Source: Ensifer sp. IC4062 (GTDB lineage Bacteria; Pseudomonadota; Alphaproteobacteria; Rhizobiales; Rhizobiaceae). Taken from it: a stretch of DNA of 64,000 nt. Every line of letters starts with the position of its first letter. The stretch's first letter is position 1. Below, piece by piece: positions 24,118-33,070 of this stretch. Under the pieces are notes generated by a model. The model searched no databases. It was not told the DNA's origin and saw nothing but the letters and a program-made list of their open reading frames with translations. Where the stretch lies: positions 1 through 64,000 of the forward strand of contig NZ_JADYVD010000032.1 of the NCBI RefSeq assembly GCF_020193575.1. The letters are read 5' to 3'. A program made the translations under genes and the position numbers.

Positions 24118-24426
24118 GGGAGACAAATCGATTTTCGTTACAGATCGCCCCTAAAAGTTACTGGACCGGAGCGTGGGATTTGGCAAATATGACTACGCAA
24201 ATCCGTGAGAATTCTTTTCTAAGAATTCATTTCAGTAGCCATTTAGATCAGAGCTCGCTACTGACAGTGGGCTCTGATTGGGAGTGAGAACTCGCAGGAA
24301 TGGCGGCGGTTCCCGAGGGGGGGATTACAACGGATTGGCCCGAAGTCATCGTCGGGCGGGCACGGCGTTTCTGGCAATAGATGAGCGCCAGCAAGTTGGC
24401 AGGCATTTCGTCGCGAACTACCATCC

Positions 24427-24464
24427 GAGCCCGTTCCAGCTGAACGGGCTCTGTTTTTGTGTTT
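24427..24464 (+). terminator. Rho-independent terminator with no assigned gene
   Basis: A perfect 10-bp stem, GAGCCCGTTC (24427-24436) / GAACGGGCTC (24442-24451), with a CAGCT loop, is followed by TGTTTTTGTGTTT on the plus strand. The nearest upstream plus-strand gene ends at 23473, so this probably terminates an unannotated transcript. Confidence 0.75.
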
Positions 24465-24889
24465 CGGGGCACGCCGTCCCCTCGTAACCAAAGATGGGGC
24501 GAAATGCAAAAGCCCACTGGCGGGAGTAATACCGCGTAAATCCGGCGCGCGGCTCGTCCAAGGCCGAGGAAGCCGCGCGAACCACAACCTCAACGACAGC
24601 GCGCTGCTGTCCGATCACGTCCAAGGATCCCGCCCGCAGCGCACCCCAGTACGCGCACAAGGGCCGTGCCTCCCGCTGCCGCAATGGCGTCGGCGAAGCA
24701 CCTGCTGTAAGCTGTTGTGGAAGTTGGGGGCCGATTCCGGCCCACGTCCCTTTCTGACCTTTGCGGCCGCCGCGCGACTTTCCTGACGTGCGGCGGTCAT
24801 TATGACACGTGAATGGCGGCATGAATATCATGCCGAGGAAGCCGGCGGAGTACACGCACTGCGGGAAAGCCGCGCATGGAAGACCGGGC

Positions 24890-27097
24890 ATGGAGCGCCG
24901 TCTCGCAGCCATCCTGATTGCCGATGTCGTCGGTTACAGCCGCTTGAGCCGGACCGACGAGGAGGACACGCGCATCCGCTTCCAGGCGGATTTTGCGGAA
25001 GTTTTCGAGCCGCAGATCGCCGAACATCACGGGCGCCTGGTCAAGACCATGGGCGACGGCCTGCTCGTCGAGTTTCACAGCGTCGTCGATGCGCTTCGCT
25101 GCGCAGTGGAGGTGCAACGGCAGATGGCACGGCGCAATGCCGGCATACCGCCGGAGCGGCGGCTCGATTTCCGCATCGGCGTCAACCTTGGCGACGTCAT
25201 CGTCGAGGGGGATGATATCCACGGCGACGGCGTCAACATCGCCGCCCGACTGGAGCCGCTCGCCGAACCGGGCGGCATCGCGATTTCCGGCTCTGCCTAC
25301 GACCAGCTGAGGACGAAGCTTGCCGTCGGCTTCGTCTCCCTTGGCGAGCAGAAGGTGAAGAACATTCCGGAGCCGGTACGCGTCTATCGCGTCGTGCTCG
25401 ATCCGGCGGCGGCCGGCAAAACGGTGGCCGCACCCAGGCGCCGCTCCTGGCTCGTTGGCGCCGTGGGCGGTGCGATCGTGTTTGCCGGAGCGGCCATGCT
25501 CTGGTGGCAGCCCTGGACGCTGTTCTGGCCCGAGCCCCCTCCCCAGCGTATCGCCTATCCGCTGCCGGACAAACCTTCGGTCGCCGTGTTGCCCTTCATC
25601 AACGTCAGCGGCGACCAGACGCAGGACCACTTGGCACAGGGCCTGACCGACGATCTGATCACCGAGCTCTCGAAGCTCTCCGGCCTCTTCGTGATTGCCC
25701 GTCATTCCGTCTTTGCCGTGCGCGATTCCGAGGCGACCATCCAGGACGTCGCCTCCGAACTCGGTGTCCACTACGTGCTCGAAGGCACGTTGCAGCGGGC
25801 CGATACGCGGCTGCGCATCAACGTCAAGCTGATCGACGCGACGACCGGCCTCTCGCTCTGGGCCGAGCGCTACGATCGCCAATACCGGGACATCTTCGCC
25901 GTCCAGGACGACGTCATCGGCAAGATCACCTCAGCCCTCGAAGTCAAGCTCAGCCAGGGCGAGCAGGACCAGCTCGCCCGCATACCGACCGACAACCTGG
26001 AGGCCTACGACAATTACCTGCGGGCCGAGCAGGAAGGGCTGATCTACAGCGACGTCAACACCTATCGCCGCACGCTTTCCTTCTACCAGAAGGCGATCGA
26101 TCTCGACCCGCGTTTCGCCGACGCCCATGCCGGCATCGCCCGCGTTGCAGTCGATGTCTGGCGCAATGATTACAACTATCTCTGGTCCGCGGCGGTCGCC
26201 CGCAAGATCGCCTATGACGCCGCCGGCGAGGCGCTGAAGCTCGACCCCAACAATGCCCGTGCCCGCACTGTGCTTGCTCTCCTGCAACTCGTCGATGGCC
26301 GCGTCACTGAGGCGCTCGATTCTGCCAATCGTGCGGTCGACGCACAGCCGAGCGACGCGGAGGCCTATGGCAACCTGGCGCTGATCCTGGCGCATACCGG
26401 CAATCACCAGCGGGCGATCGGAGAGATGCAGCGAGCCTTGCGGCTCGACCCCTCGCCGCCGCCGAGCTTCCAGTTGCTCGCTGGCATCGTCTTCTATACC
26501 GCCCGCGACAACGATCGCGCCATCCCGCTGATCGAAGCGGCGAGCCACGCATTGCCCGAGGCCGAGCCCGCCCATGAATATCTCGCCGCAGCCTATGCGC
26601 ATCGTGGCGATGCGGCGCGTGCCGTCGAGGAGGCCGGAAGGCTGAAGGCGCTCTTCCCGGAAGCGAATTTCACTTATTACAGCTATCTATACGACTACTG
26701 GAACAAGGAGGATCTGGCGTACCACCTCTCCGGCCTGAAGGCGGCGGGCATGCCCGAATGGCCCTTCGGCTTTGCAGGATCAGCGGCCAACCGCCTGGCC
26801 GAGGCCGACCTCACCGGCCTCACTGCCGATAAGACCTGGATCGGCAAACACAAGAACGGCACAGAGTTCATCCAGGCTTTCGACAGGGCCGGCAACACCG
26901 CCTACCGCACCGCGAACACCAGCATCACCGGCATCGCGGAAATCCGGGGCGACCAGCTCTGCGAAAAGATCGGCGGCTATTTCCTCGATCGCCTGGTCTG
27001 CGGCTATGTCTATCGCAACACGACCGGCGAGCAGACCGACATGGACTATATCCACGTCACCCCGCAGGCGCTGAAGTTCTTTTCGCTGGAGCGATAA
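24890..27097 (+). CDS. Class III adenylate cyclase, membrane-anchored, with TolB-like and TPR domains (cyclase 2)
   Basis: A 735-residue protein. The N-terminal cyclase domain keeps A-D-V-V-G-Y-S, V-K-T-M-G-D-G and D-G-V-N-I-A-A-R, so both metal-binding Asp, the ATP-selecting Lys and the transition-state Asn/Arg are present. A single transmembrane helix follows (WLVGAVGGAIVFAGAAML, near residue 190). After it come a TolB-like module (VAVLPFINVSGD, GLTDDLITELSKLSG, WAERYDRQYRDIFAVQDDV), TPR repeats and a C-terminal extension of about 130 residues not seen in the other two copies. The helix should place TolB/TPR in the periplasm as a sensor. ATG 24890 has GGAAG at 7 nt; the frame is open to 24809. 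Confidence 0.88.
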   Translation: MERRLAAILIADVVGYSRLSRTDEEDTRIRFQADFAEVFEPQIAEHHGRLVKTMGDGLLVEFHSVVDALRCAVEVQRQMARRNAGIPPERRLDFRIGVNLGDVIVEGDDIHGDGVNIAARLEPLAEPGGIAISGSAYDQLRTKLAVGFVSLGEQKVKNIPEPVRVYRVVLDPAAAGKTVAAPRRRSWLVGAVGGAIVFAGAAMLWWQPWTLFWPEPPPQRIAYPLPDKPSVAVLPFINVSGDQTQDHLAQGLTDDLITELSKLSGLFVIARHSVFAVRDSEATIQDVASELGVHYVLEGTLQRADTRLRINVKLIDATTGLSLWAERYDRQYRDIFAVQDDVIGKITSALEVKLSQGEQDQLARIPTDNLEAYDNYLRAEQEGLIYSDVNTYRRTLSFYQKAIDLDPRFADAHAGIARVAVDVWRNDYNYLWSAAVARKIAYDAAGEALKLDPNNARARTVLALLQLVDGRVTEALDSANRAVDAQPSDAEAYGNLALILAHTGNHQRAIGEMQRALRLDPSPPPSFQLLAGIVFYTARDNDRAIPLIEAASHALPEAEPAHEYLAAAYAHRGDAARAVEEAGRLKALFPEANFTYYSYLYDYWNKEDLAYHLSGLKAAGMPEWPFGFAGSAANRLAEADLTGLTADKTWIGKHKNGTEFIQAFDRAGNTAYRTANTSITGIAEIRGDQLCEKIGGYFLDRLVCGYVYRNTTGEQTDMDYIHVTPQALKFFSLER

Positions 27098-27172
27098 AGG
27101 CAGAATGACCCACTCGCTCATTGCTGCGACAAGCACGGCAACGAGCGAGTGGCGTAGGACTGCGGGGGCCCG

Positions 27173-27481
27173 TCAGGGCCGACCGCCACGGCTTCGGCTG
27201 TTTGCCACAAGCCTCAGCCAGGGCGCCGAGTGGAAGACGCTCATCAGCAGGTACATCGGCACCATTCCGGTCAAGGACGACGCATCCTCGGTAGACGAGC
27301 AGAGCATGTCCGCCGGGCCGCCAAGGACGCTGGTCAGCAGCGCCATGATCGCGAAGGTCGGCGCCGCCGCGAAGGACAGCCAGTCGGCGGCACCGAACGT
27401 GGTAGTGTTACCGCCTGGGTCGCGGGCCGATCCGCTGCCTGCGACCGGCATCCTGTTCGCGTGGTCGGAGCCCCGCAACAT
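27173..27481 (-). CDS. Small membrane protein following the DUF899 gene
   Basis: A 102-residue protein with two hydrophobic segments, AADWLSFAAAPTFAIMALLTSVL and a second around MVPMYLLMSVFHSAPWL. It resembles small conserved membrane proteins of rhizobia with no known function. The start is 6 bp after the DUF899 stop, with GGAG about 10 nt upstream, so both genes probably share a transcript. Its first 25 residues are low-complexity and the true start could be further in. The stop lies 75 bp from the end of cyclase 2, which converges with it. Confidence 0.6.
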   Translation of the reverse strand: MLRGSDHANRMPVAGSGSARDPGGNTTTFGAADWLSFAAAPTFAIMALLTSVLGGPADMLCSSTEDASSLTGMVPMYLLMSVFHSAPWLRLVANSRSRGGRP

Positions 27482-27487
27482 CGGACG

Positions 27488-28279
27488 TCAGCTCCGGCCA
27501 TAGGCGTCGCGGTGGCGCCACCAGACACCTTGCTCGTTTCGCCCGAGAGGCGCCCGGTCGAGCCATTGGTACACGCCCCACAGGCCGTCCAGTCCGCGCG
27601 CATAGCTGGAATAGGTGTGATAGACGATGCCGTCGTCGAGCGCGAATGCGCTGACGCCCGGCCTGTCACGCGTATAGGTGGGAACGTCGGTGCCGGTCAT
27701 GGCCGCGATTTGGGCGACCGGTCCCTCGTCGCCGCGCCATTCCTGAACGGTCTTTCCGGCAAGTGGCTCCGGCGCCGGCGGTTCTCGGCGGAAGTTGTAT
27801 TCTATCGTCCCCTTGCGCTGCTCTTCCTCGGTGAACCAGACGCTGAAGTCGCGGTTGAAATCGCCGTCATTCGAGGAGGCCCAGGGAAAGGTCCACCCCA
27901 TCCGCTGCTTGAACGCCTGCAGTTTTGCAAGCGGTGCGCGCGAAATCGCCGAGAAGGCGACATCGTGGTTCTCGAGATGGACGACGATCCCGTTGAACCC
28001 GTCCGCGATCGAGGAGCAGGAGGGGCAGCCGGCCTTGTAGTCGGGGCCGAACATGAAATGGTAGACGAGCAACTGCGAGCGACCTCCGAAGAGGTCCTTG
28101 AGCGAGACGTTTCCGTCCTCGGTGTCGAATCGGTAGTCCTTGTCGATCCGCACCCAGGGCAGCGCCTGACGCCTGAGCGCCAGTTCATCGCTGCGCCGCG
28201 TCAGTTCCTTCTCCTCCTGCAGCAGGTCAAGCCGTGCTGCCAGCCACTCGTCACGGGTTCCGGTTGCATGTGCCGTCAT
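27488..28279 (-). CDS. DUF899 thioredoxin-like protein
   Basis: A 263-residue protein of the DUF899 family. Characteristic parts are an N-terminal helix with WLAARLDLLQEEKELTRR, LPWVRIDKDYRFD, LLVYHFMFGPDYKAGCPSCSS with a C-P-S-C pair in the position of a thioredoxin active site, and YHTYSSYARGLDGLWGVYQWLD near the end. The fold is thioredoxin-like; the substrate is unknown. GGAGAAGAG precedes ATG 28279. It diverges from the winged-helix gene and is followed by a small membrane protein gene in the same orientation. Confidence 0.88.
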   Translation of the reverse strand: MTAHATGTRDEWLAARLDLLQEEKELTRRSDELALRRQALPWVRIDKDYRFDTEDGNVSLKDLFGGRSQLLVYHFMFGPDYKAGCPSCSSIADGFNGIVVHLENHDVAFSAISRAPLAKLQAFKQRMGWTFPWASSNDGDFNRDFSVWFTEEEQRKGTIEYNFRREPPAPEPLAGKTVQEWRGDEGPVAQIAAMTGTDVPTYTRDRPGVSAFALDDGIVYHTYSSYARGLDGLWGVYQWLDRAPLGRNEQGVWWRHRDAYGRS

Positions 28280-28396
28280 TACTCTTCTCCTTTGGCCATC
28301 TGTCGTCGTACCTTCCCGGGGCGACGTGTTTCTTCGTTGGTCGTAGGTTAGGAGCGGATTTCGAATGGTGAGAGTGACAAGTGTGACGGGATTCCG

Positions 28397-29617
28397 ATGG
28401 ACTCGCTGATCACCGCCGCGGCACACGCCCTTGCGACGGGTGATCCGCTCGGCGCCTTGAAGCGGGTTGCGCTCCGCGACGACCCGCCCGCCCTCGCGCT
28501 TCGGGGCATCGCCATGGCGCAACTCGGCGATCTTGTCCGGGCAAAGGCGCTCCTCAAGAGTGCCGCCCGCGCCTTCGGCCGGAAGGAGGCGGTGGCGCGC
28601 GCCCGCTGCGTCGTCGCCGAAGCCGAAATCGCCCTCGTCTCGCGCGATCTTACCTCGCCGGAGAAGGCGCTCGACGCCGCGCGCGCGACGCTCGAAGCGC
28701 ACGGCGACCGGGTGAATGCCGCGCATGCACGCAACGTCGAGGTCCGGCGCCTGCTCCTGATCGGCCGCCTCGACGAGGCCGAGCGCATGCTTGCCGGGTT
28801 CGATCCCTCCCCGCTTCCGCCGGCCTTGCGGGCAGCCCACGAACTGGCGGTCGCGGGCATCGCTGCCCGGCGCGTGCAGACGAAGGCCGCGCGCGCCGCC
28901 CTCACGCGCGCCGCCGAGGCCGCGCGCAAGGCGGATGTCCCGGCGCTGACGGCGGAGGTCGAAAACGCATCGCTGGTGCTGAAGACGCCGGCGGCGCGCC
29001 TGATCGCGCAGGGCGCGGAACGGCCCCTGCTGCTCGAAGAGGTCGAAGCGCTGCTTTCGTCCGGGGCACTCGTCGTCGACGCCTGCCGCAATGTCGTGCG
29101 GGACGAGAGGCTGGCCGTCTCGCTCGCGACCCGCCCGATCCTTTTTGCGCTGGCGCGGGTGCTCGCAGAGGCCTGGCCGGGAGACGCCACGAGGAGCGCG
29201 CTGCTTTTTCGCGCCTTCCGCGCCAAACACGCCGACGAATCCCATCGCGCGCGGCTTCGGGTGGAAATCGGCCGGCTCCGCGCCGAGCTTCGGGCGCTCG
29301 CTGACATAAGCGCGACGAACCGAGGTTTTGCGCTGGCACCGCGTCATGCCCGCGACGTTGTCGTGCTCGCGCCGCCAGTCGAAGAACGGCACGCGGCCGT
29401 GCTCGCCTTCCTTGCCGACGGCGAGTCCTGGTCGAGCTCGGCGCTGGCGATCGCGCTTGGCGCGAGCCCGCGCACCGTCCAGCGCGCGCTCGATTCCCTT
29501 GCGGCAGCCGGCAAGGTGCAGTCCTTCGGCCGTGGGCCGGCGCGTCGCTGGATGACCCCGCCGCTTACCGGTGTCCCGACAATCTTGTTACTCCCCGGCC
29601 CGCTCCCGAGCGACTAG
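28397..29617 (+). CDS. Helical-repeat protein with C-terminal winged helix
   Basis: A 406-residue protein. The first 300 residues are alanine- and arginine-rich helical repeats of TPR type. The C-terminal part, from HAAVLAFLADGESWSSSALAIALGASPRTVQRALDSLAAAGKVQSFG, is a winged helix-turn-helix. It is therefore probably a transcription regulator with a protein-binding or ligand-sensing N-terminus. It diverges from the DUF899 gene and is followed by the beta-propeller gene in 32 bp, suggesting it controls both. No good ribosome site precedes ATG 28397. A GTGACAAGTGTGAC element lies at 28374-28387 just before the start. Confidence 0.7.
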   Translation: MDSLITAAAHALATGDPLGALKRVALRDDPPALALRGIAMAQLGDLVRAKALLKSAARAFGRKEAVARARCVVAEAEIALVSRDLTSPEKALDAARATLEAHGDRVNAAHARNVEVRRLLLIGRLDEAERMLAGFDPSPLPPALRAAHELAVAGIAARRVQTKAARAALTRAAEAARKADVPALTAEVENASLVLKTPAARLIAQGAERPLLLEEVEALLSSGALVVDACRNVVRDERLAVSLATRPILFALARVLAEAWPGDATRSALLFRAFRAKHADESHRARLRVEIGRLRAELRALADISATNRGFALAPRHARDVVVLAPPVEERHAAVLAFLADGESWSSSALAIALGASPRTVQRALDSLAAAGKVQSFGRGPARRWMTPPLTGVPTILLLPGPLPSD

Positions 29618-29649
29618 TGTGATGCGGCACCACCAGCAAGGAGGAAAGC

Positions 29650-30282
29650 ATGAAACGATCCGCTGCCGAAATTCTTCGTGAGTACGGCCCCTTCCCCGAA
29701 ACAGAGCAGGTGCACGGCGTCACCTTCGACGGTCACCACGTCTGGTTCGCCTCCGGCGAAAAACTGAACGCCGTCGATCCGGAGACCGGCGAAATCACGC
29801 GTTCGATCAATGTCGCCGCTCACGCCGGGACCGCCTTCGACGGTCGACACCTCTTCCAAATCGCCGAGGACCGCATTCAGAAAATCGATCCGCAGACCGG
29901 TCGCGTGCTCGCGACAATCCCGGCACCGGGCGGCGGTGGTGACTCAGGGCTCGCCTGGGCCGAAGGCACGCTCTGGGTGGGCCAGCACCGTGGCCGCAGG
30001 ATCCACCAGATCGATCCCGAGACCGGCAAGGTCCTCCGCACGATCGAGTCCAACCGCGTCGTCACAGGTGTGACCTGGATCGATGGCGAGCTCTGGCACG
30101 GCACCTGGGAGGACGACGGGGCCGATGTCCGGCGTGTCGATCCCGAGACGGGCGCGGTCCTGGAGCGGCTCGACATGCCGCCCGGTATGGGCGTGTCCGG
30201 GCTTGAGTCCGACGGCGCCGATCGCTTCTTCTGCGGCGGTGGCAGCACCGGCAAGATCCGAGCGGTCCGGCGGCCAAGGTAA
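29650..30282 (+). CDS. Beta-propeller (YncE/glutamine cyclotransferase-like) protein
   Basis: A 210-residue protein made of repeated blades: DPETGEITRS, DPQTGRVLATI, DPETGKVLRTI and DPETGAVLERL recur about every 40-45 residues, each following a W-x-G or W-F-A strand. This layout is typical of YncE and glutamine-cyclotransferase-like propellers. No signal peptide is visible, so the protein is probably cytoplasmic. The function is unknown. AAGGAGGAAAGC before ATG 29650 gives a strong start. It probably shares a transcript with the winged-helix protein. Confidence 0.78.
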   Translation: MKRSAAEILREYGPFPETEQVHGVTFDGHHVWFASGEKLNAVDPETGEITRSINVAAHAGTAFDGRHLFQIAEDRIQKIDPQTGRVLATIPAPGGGGDSGLAWAEGTLWVGQHRGRRIHQIDPETGKVLRTIESNRVVTGVTWIDGELWHGTWEDDGADVRRVDPETGAVLERLDMPPGMGVSGLESDGADRFFCGGGSTGKIRAVRRPR

Positions 30283-30407
30283 GGTGGGCCCGACGCCGGC
30301 TACAGATTCTTTTTTGAGGCGTGTCGATTTTCAAGCAACTCGTTCGTCTTTGAAAAGCGCCGCCCATCCGAGGCTCGGCGTCGCCTATTTTGCCGCGAGG
30401 TCTTTCC

Positions 30408-31643
30408 ATGTCGAATGCGCAGGTTCAGACGCAAAGTTCATATCGCTGGGTGATTGTCGCCGCCGGCGGCCTGTTGGGCTGCATCGCAATCGGCGCCATG
30501 TTTTCACTGCCGGTTTTTCTCCGGCCGATTTCCGAGGACACCGGCTGGTCGGTGACCGGTGTTTCCAGCGCCATGACCATCGGATTTATCGCGATGGCGG
30601 TGGCAAGCATGATCTGGGGTAGTCTGTCCGACCGCTGGGGCCCCCGCCTCGTCGTGTCGATCGGCTCGGCTGTGCTGGCCGCGGCGCTCGCCCTGGCGAG
30701 CCAGGCGACCTCCCTTGTCGAGTTTCAACTCGTCTTCGGGCTGGCTGTCGGCGGAGCCACCGCCGCGATCTTTGCCCCGATGATGGCCTGCGTGACCGGC
30801 TGGTTCGACACGCACCGCAGCCTCGCCGTGTCTCTCGTGTCGGCCGGCATGGGAATGGCGCCGATGACCATGTCTCCCTTCGCGGCCTGGCTCGTGACCA
30901 TTTACGACTGGAGAACGTCCCTCCTGATCATCGCCGCCTTTTCTGGCGCCGTCATGATTCCGGTCGCGCTGCTCGTACGCCGCCCGCCCGCTCTCGAAGG
31001 CCAACATGCCGTCGCTTCTCCGGATGGACAACAGGCCGATATGTCCGTTGGGCAGGCGATCAGATCGCCCCAGTTCATCATCCTGTTTCTGACGAACTTC
31101 TTCTGTTGCGCCACGCACTCTGGCCCGATCTTCCACACGGTGAGCTACGCGATTAGCTGCGGCATCCCGATGATCGCGGCGGTGTCGATCTACAGCGTGG
31201 AGGGGCTCGCCGGCATGGGCGGCCGCGTCGCCTTCGGTCTTTTCGGCGACCGGTTCGGCGCCAAGCGCGTCCTGGTCTCGGGACTGCTGTTGCAGGCGTT
31301 CGGCGCACTGGCCTATTTTTTCGTCCGCGATCTTGGCGCGTTTTATGCCGTCGCGGCCGTGTTCGGCTTCATCTACGCCGGCATCATGCCACTCTACGCC
31401 GTTATCGCCCGCGAGAATTTTCCGCTGCGCATGATGGGGACCGTCATCGGCGGCACGGCAATGGCCGGAAGCCTGGGCATGGCGACCGGTCCCTTGGCCG
31501 GCGGTCTGATCTACGACGCCTTCGACAGCTATGGTTGGCTTTATATCGGCGCCTGGGGCATCGGGATCGGCGCCTTCCTGATCGCCTTGACCTTCAGGCC
31601 GTTCCCCAAGTCCAAGGCCGAGCCGGCGCCGTTGCCGGCGTAA
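30408..31643 (+). CDS. MFS transporter (monocarboxylate/oxalate-formate antiporter-like)
   Basis: A 411-residue transporter with twelve predicted helices. The first begins at WVIVAAGGLLGCIAIGAMFSL, and the MFS signature G-S-L-S-D-R-W-G-P-R follows helix 2. A second copy lies mid-protein as FGLFGDRFGAKRV. Features such as FSLPVFLRPISEDTGWS resemble the OFA/monocarboxylate subgroup (COG2223-like), but the substrate is not determined. GAGG at 8 nt supports ATG 30408; the upstream MPRGLS extension is probably not used. It stands alone on the plus strand. Confidence 0.87.
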   Translation: MSNAQVQTQSSYRWVIVAAGGLLGCIAIGAMFSLPVFLRPISEDTGWSVTGVSSAMTIGFIAMAVASMIWGSLSDRWGPRLVVSIGSAVLAAALALASQATSLVEFQLVFGLAVGGATAAIFAPMMACVTGWFDTHRSLAVSLVSAGMGMAPMTMSPFAAWLVTIYDWRTSLLIIAAFSGAVMIPVALLVRRPPALEGQHAVASPDGQQADMSVGQAIRSPQFIILFLTNFFCCATHSGPIFHTVSYAISCGIPMIAAVSIYSVEGLAGMGGRVAFGLFGDRFGAKRVLVSGLLLQAFGALAYFFVRDLGAFYAVAAVFGFIYAGIMPLYAVIARENFPLRMMGTVIGGTAMAGSLGMATGPLAGGLIYDAFDSYGWLYIGAWGIGIGAFLIALTFRPFPKSKAEPAPLPA

Positions 31644-31700
31644 GGGGAGACGGACGCGGTCGGCCCCGAACAGATCGTGTCGCGGCCGCTTCGCAGCGCC

Positions 31701-32237
31701 TCACTCGGCGCTCGCCCGCCAGTTCGTCTGAAGCTTTTCGGTCACCAGCGTCTGCTGCACCTCGGACCAGTGCTTCTGTGAATCGACGACCTTGTTCGGA
31801 TTCTTTTCGAAGCCGTCGGCGGCACCCGGGTCGTAGCTGATGTAGAGCTTGCCGTCGATGATGCGCCACGCCTTCGGGTCGATATTGGTGGTGACCGTCC
31901 CGAAGGAAACGCCATCGGCGCAATAGCCGCCATATTGCGGGGCGTATTTCGCGGGCTCGCGCATGAAGAGGTCGCGATGTTCGGCGCTGGCGAAATGCCA
32001 GGTCGCGCCGAGCCAGCGGTGCGAATATTTCGGCGAGCCCTCGACCGCCTTGTTTTCAGTGAAGTACGCGACGGGGTCATAGCCCTTGATGGCGACGTCG
32101 CCGAAATAGCCGGTGTTGACGAGGTCTTCGGCATAAGCAACCCCGCCCAGGGAGAAGAGGATAGTCGCAGCACCAAGCGCGACGCCTATCCGCAACCCGT
32201 ATCTGCGTTGCTCATTCTTACGTTGAATGTCCGTCAT
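31701..32237 (-). CDS. YHS-domain protein with signal anchor
   Basis: A 178-residue exported protein. The N-terminal hydrophobic segment (GLRIGVALGAATILFSLGGVAYAED) looks like a cleavable signal. It is followed by the YHS domain: V-A-I-K-G-Y-D-P-V-A-Y-F, a middle helix with HRDLFMREPAKYAPQYGGYCADG and the F-G-T-V-T-T-N-I-D turn. YHS domains bind metals in oxidase and transporter contexts; its role here is unknown. GGAGGACTGTC before ATG 32237 fits. It lies 60 bp beyond the ankyrin gene on the same strand and may be cotranscribed with it. Confidence 0.85.
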   Translation of the reverse strand: MTDIQRKNEQRRYGLRIGVALGAATILFSLGGVAYAEDLVNTGYFGDVAIKGYDPVAYFTENKAVEGSPKYSHRWLGATWHFASAEHRDLFMREPAKYAPQYGGYCADGVSFGTVTTNIDPKAWRIIDGKLYISYDPGAADGFEKNPNKVVDSQKHWSEVQQTLVTEKLQTNWRASAE

Positions 32238-32297
32238 GACAGTCCTCCGAAATTCCGACCGCTATCCTCTGCGCGCTGCTGCACGGCGCTGAAGGCG

Positions 32298-32903
32298 TTA
32301 TTTCCGCTTGGTGCACTCTGTGTAGAGCCATTCGCCGACGAGATCGGCGCCCTGGCAGACGGCTCCCGCCTTGAGGAGCAGCCCCGCGGCATCCCAATGC
32401 TCACGCCACCCCGCCTGGGTCAGAGGCGTGTAGCCGTTTCTTTCCTTCGCTTCGACTACCGCCTTGTTGGCGAGCAGAAAGGCAACCACGTCGGCGTGGC
32501 CTTCTTCGGCCGCCGCATGGAGCGGCGTCATCCGGTAGAAATTCTTGTCGTCGTTGACCGCCGCGCCCTTTTCTACGAGTAGCTTCACGGTGTCGAGGTT
32601 TCCGCCATAGGCGGCCGCATGCAGCGCGGTCAGCCCGCCCTTGTTGCGGATCTCGACATCGCTGCCCCGCTCCAGGAGAAGCGTGACGACATCGCTCTTC
32701 CCCGCAAGGGCGGCGATCAGCAATGGCGGCTCGCCGGAATCGTCCGGTTCCGCCACCTTGGCGCCCTGGTCGATGAGTTCCTTCACCCGCCCGGCGTCGC
32801 CGTCCCTCGCGGCGTCATGGAGCGGCCCAGCCGTCGCGGCTGAGGCCGAAAGCAGGACGCCAAGAACAGGCACACAAAGAAGATACGAAATGCTCCGCGC
32901 CAT
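32298..32903 (-). CDS. Exported ankyrin-repeat protein
   Basis: A 201-residue protein with a signal peptide (ISYLLCVPVLGVLLSASAATAGP) followed by four to five ankyrin repeats: PLHDAARDGDAGRVKELIDQG, PLLIAALAGKSDVVTLLL, ALHAAAYGGNLDTVKLLV, PLHAAAEEGHADVVAFLL and a last partial repeat. The C-terminus has two cysteines (C-Q-G-A and the final T-E-C-T). It probably acts as a periplasmic protein-binding scaffold. GGGGAGAACGAAG supports ATG 32903. The long open frame continuing upstream to 34937 is the shadow of dctM. Confidence 0.88.
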   Translation of the reverse strand: MARSISYLLCVPVLGVLLSASAATAGPLHDAARDGDAGRVKELIDQGAKVAEPDDSGEPPLLIAALAGKSDVVTLLLERGSDVEIRNKGGLTALHAAAYGGNLDTVKLLVEKGAAVNDDKNFYRMTPLHAAAEEGHADVVAFLLANKAVVEAKERNGYTPLTQAGWREHWDAAGLLLKAGAVCQGADLVGEWLYTECTKRK

Positions 32904-32980
32904 CTTCGTTCTCCCCGGGGGGCGGAAAGACGCCAAATTACCACAGCGGCGTGAGGCGAGGCAAGAATGTGCGGATACGT

Positions 32981-33051
32981 TGCAGTGCCACAGCGCCGCG
33001 CGTCTTCTCGGACGCGCAAAGGACCCTGCAGCACTTTGAATTGCTGCATCC
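32981..33051. repeat. RIME-like repeat, nearly full copy
   Basis: TGCAGTGCCACAGCGCCGCGC, a GCGCGTCTTCTCGGACGCGC hairpin, AAAGGACCCTGCAGCACTTT and GAATTGCTGCATC. The same order of parts occurs at 54216-54320. It lies between the TRAP operon and the ankyrin gene. Confidence 0.75.
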
Positions 33052-33070
33052 GGAGAAACGCCGCCGGCGC

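Noticed and set aside
24012-24912. Several 60-160 codon frames between the small gene at 23724 and cyclase 2
   Set aside because: They overlap one another on both strands, contain the hairpins described above, lack ribosome sites and match no family.
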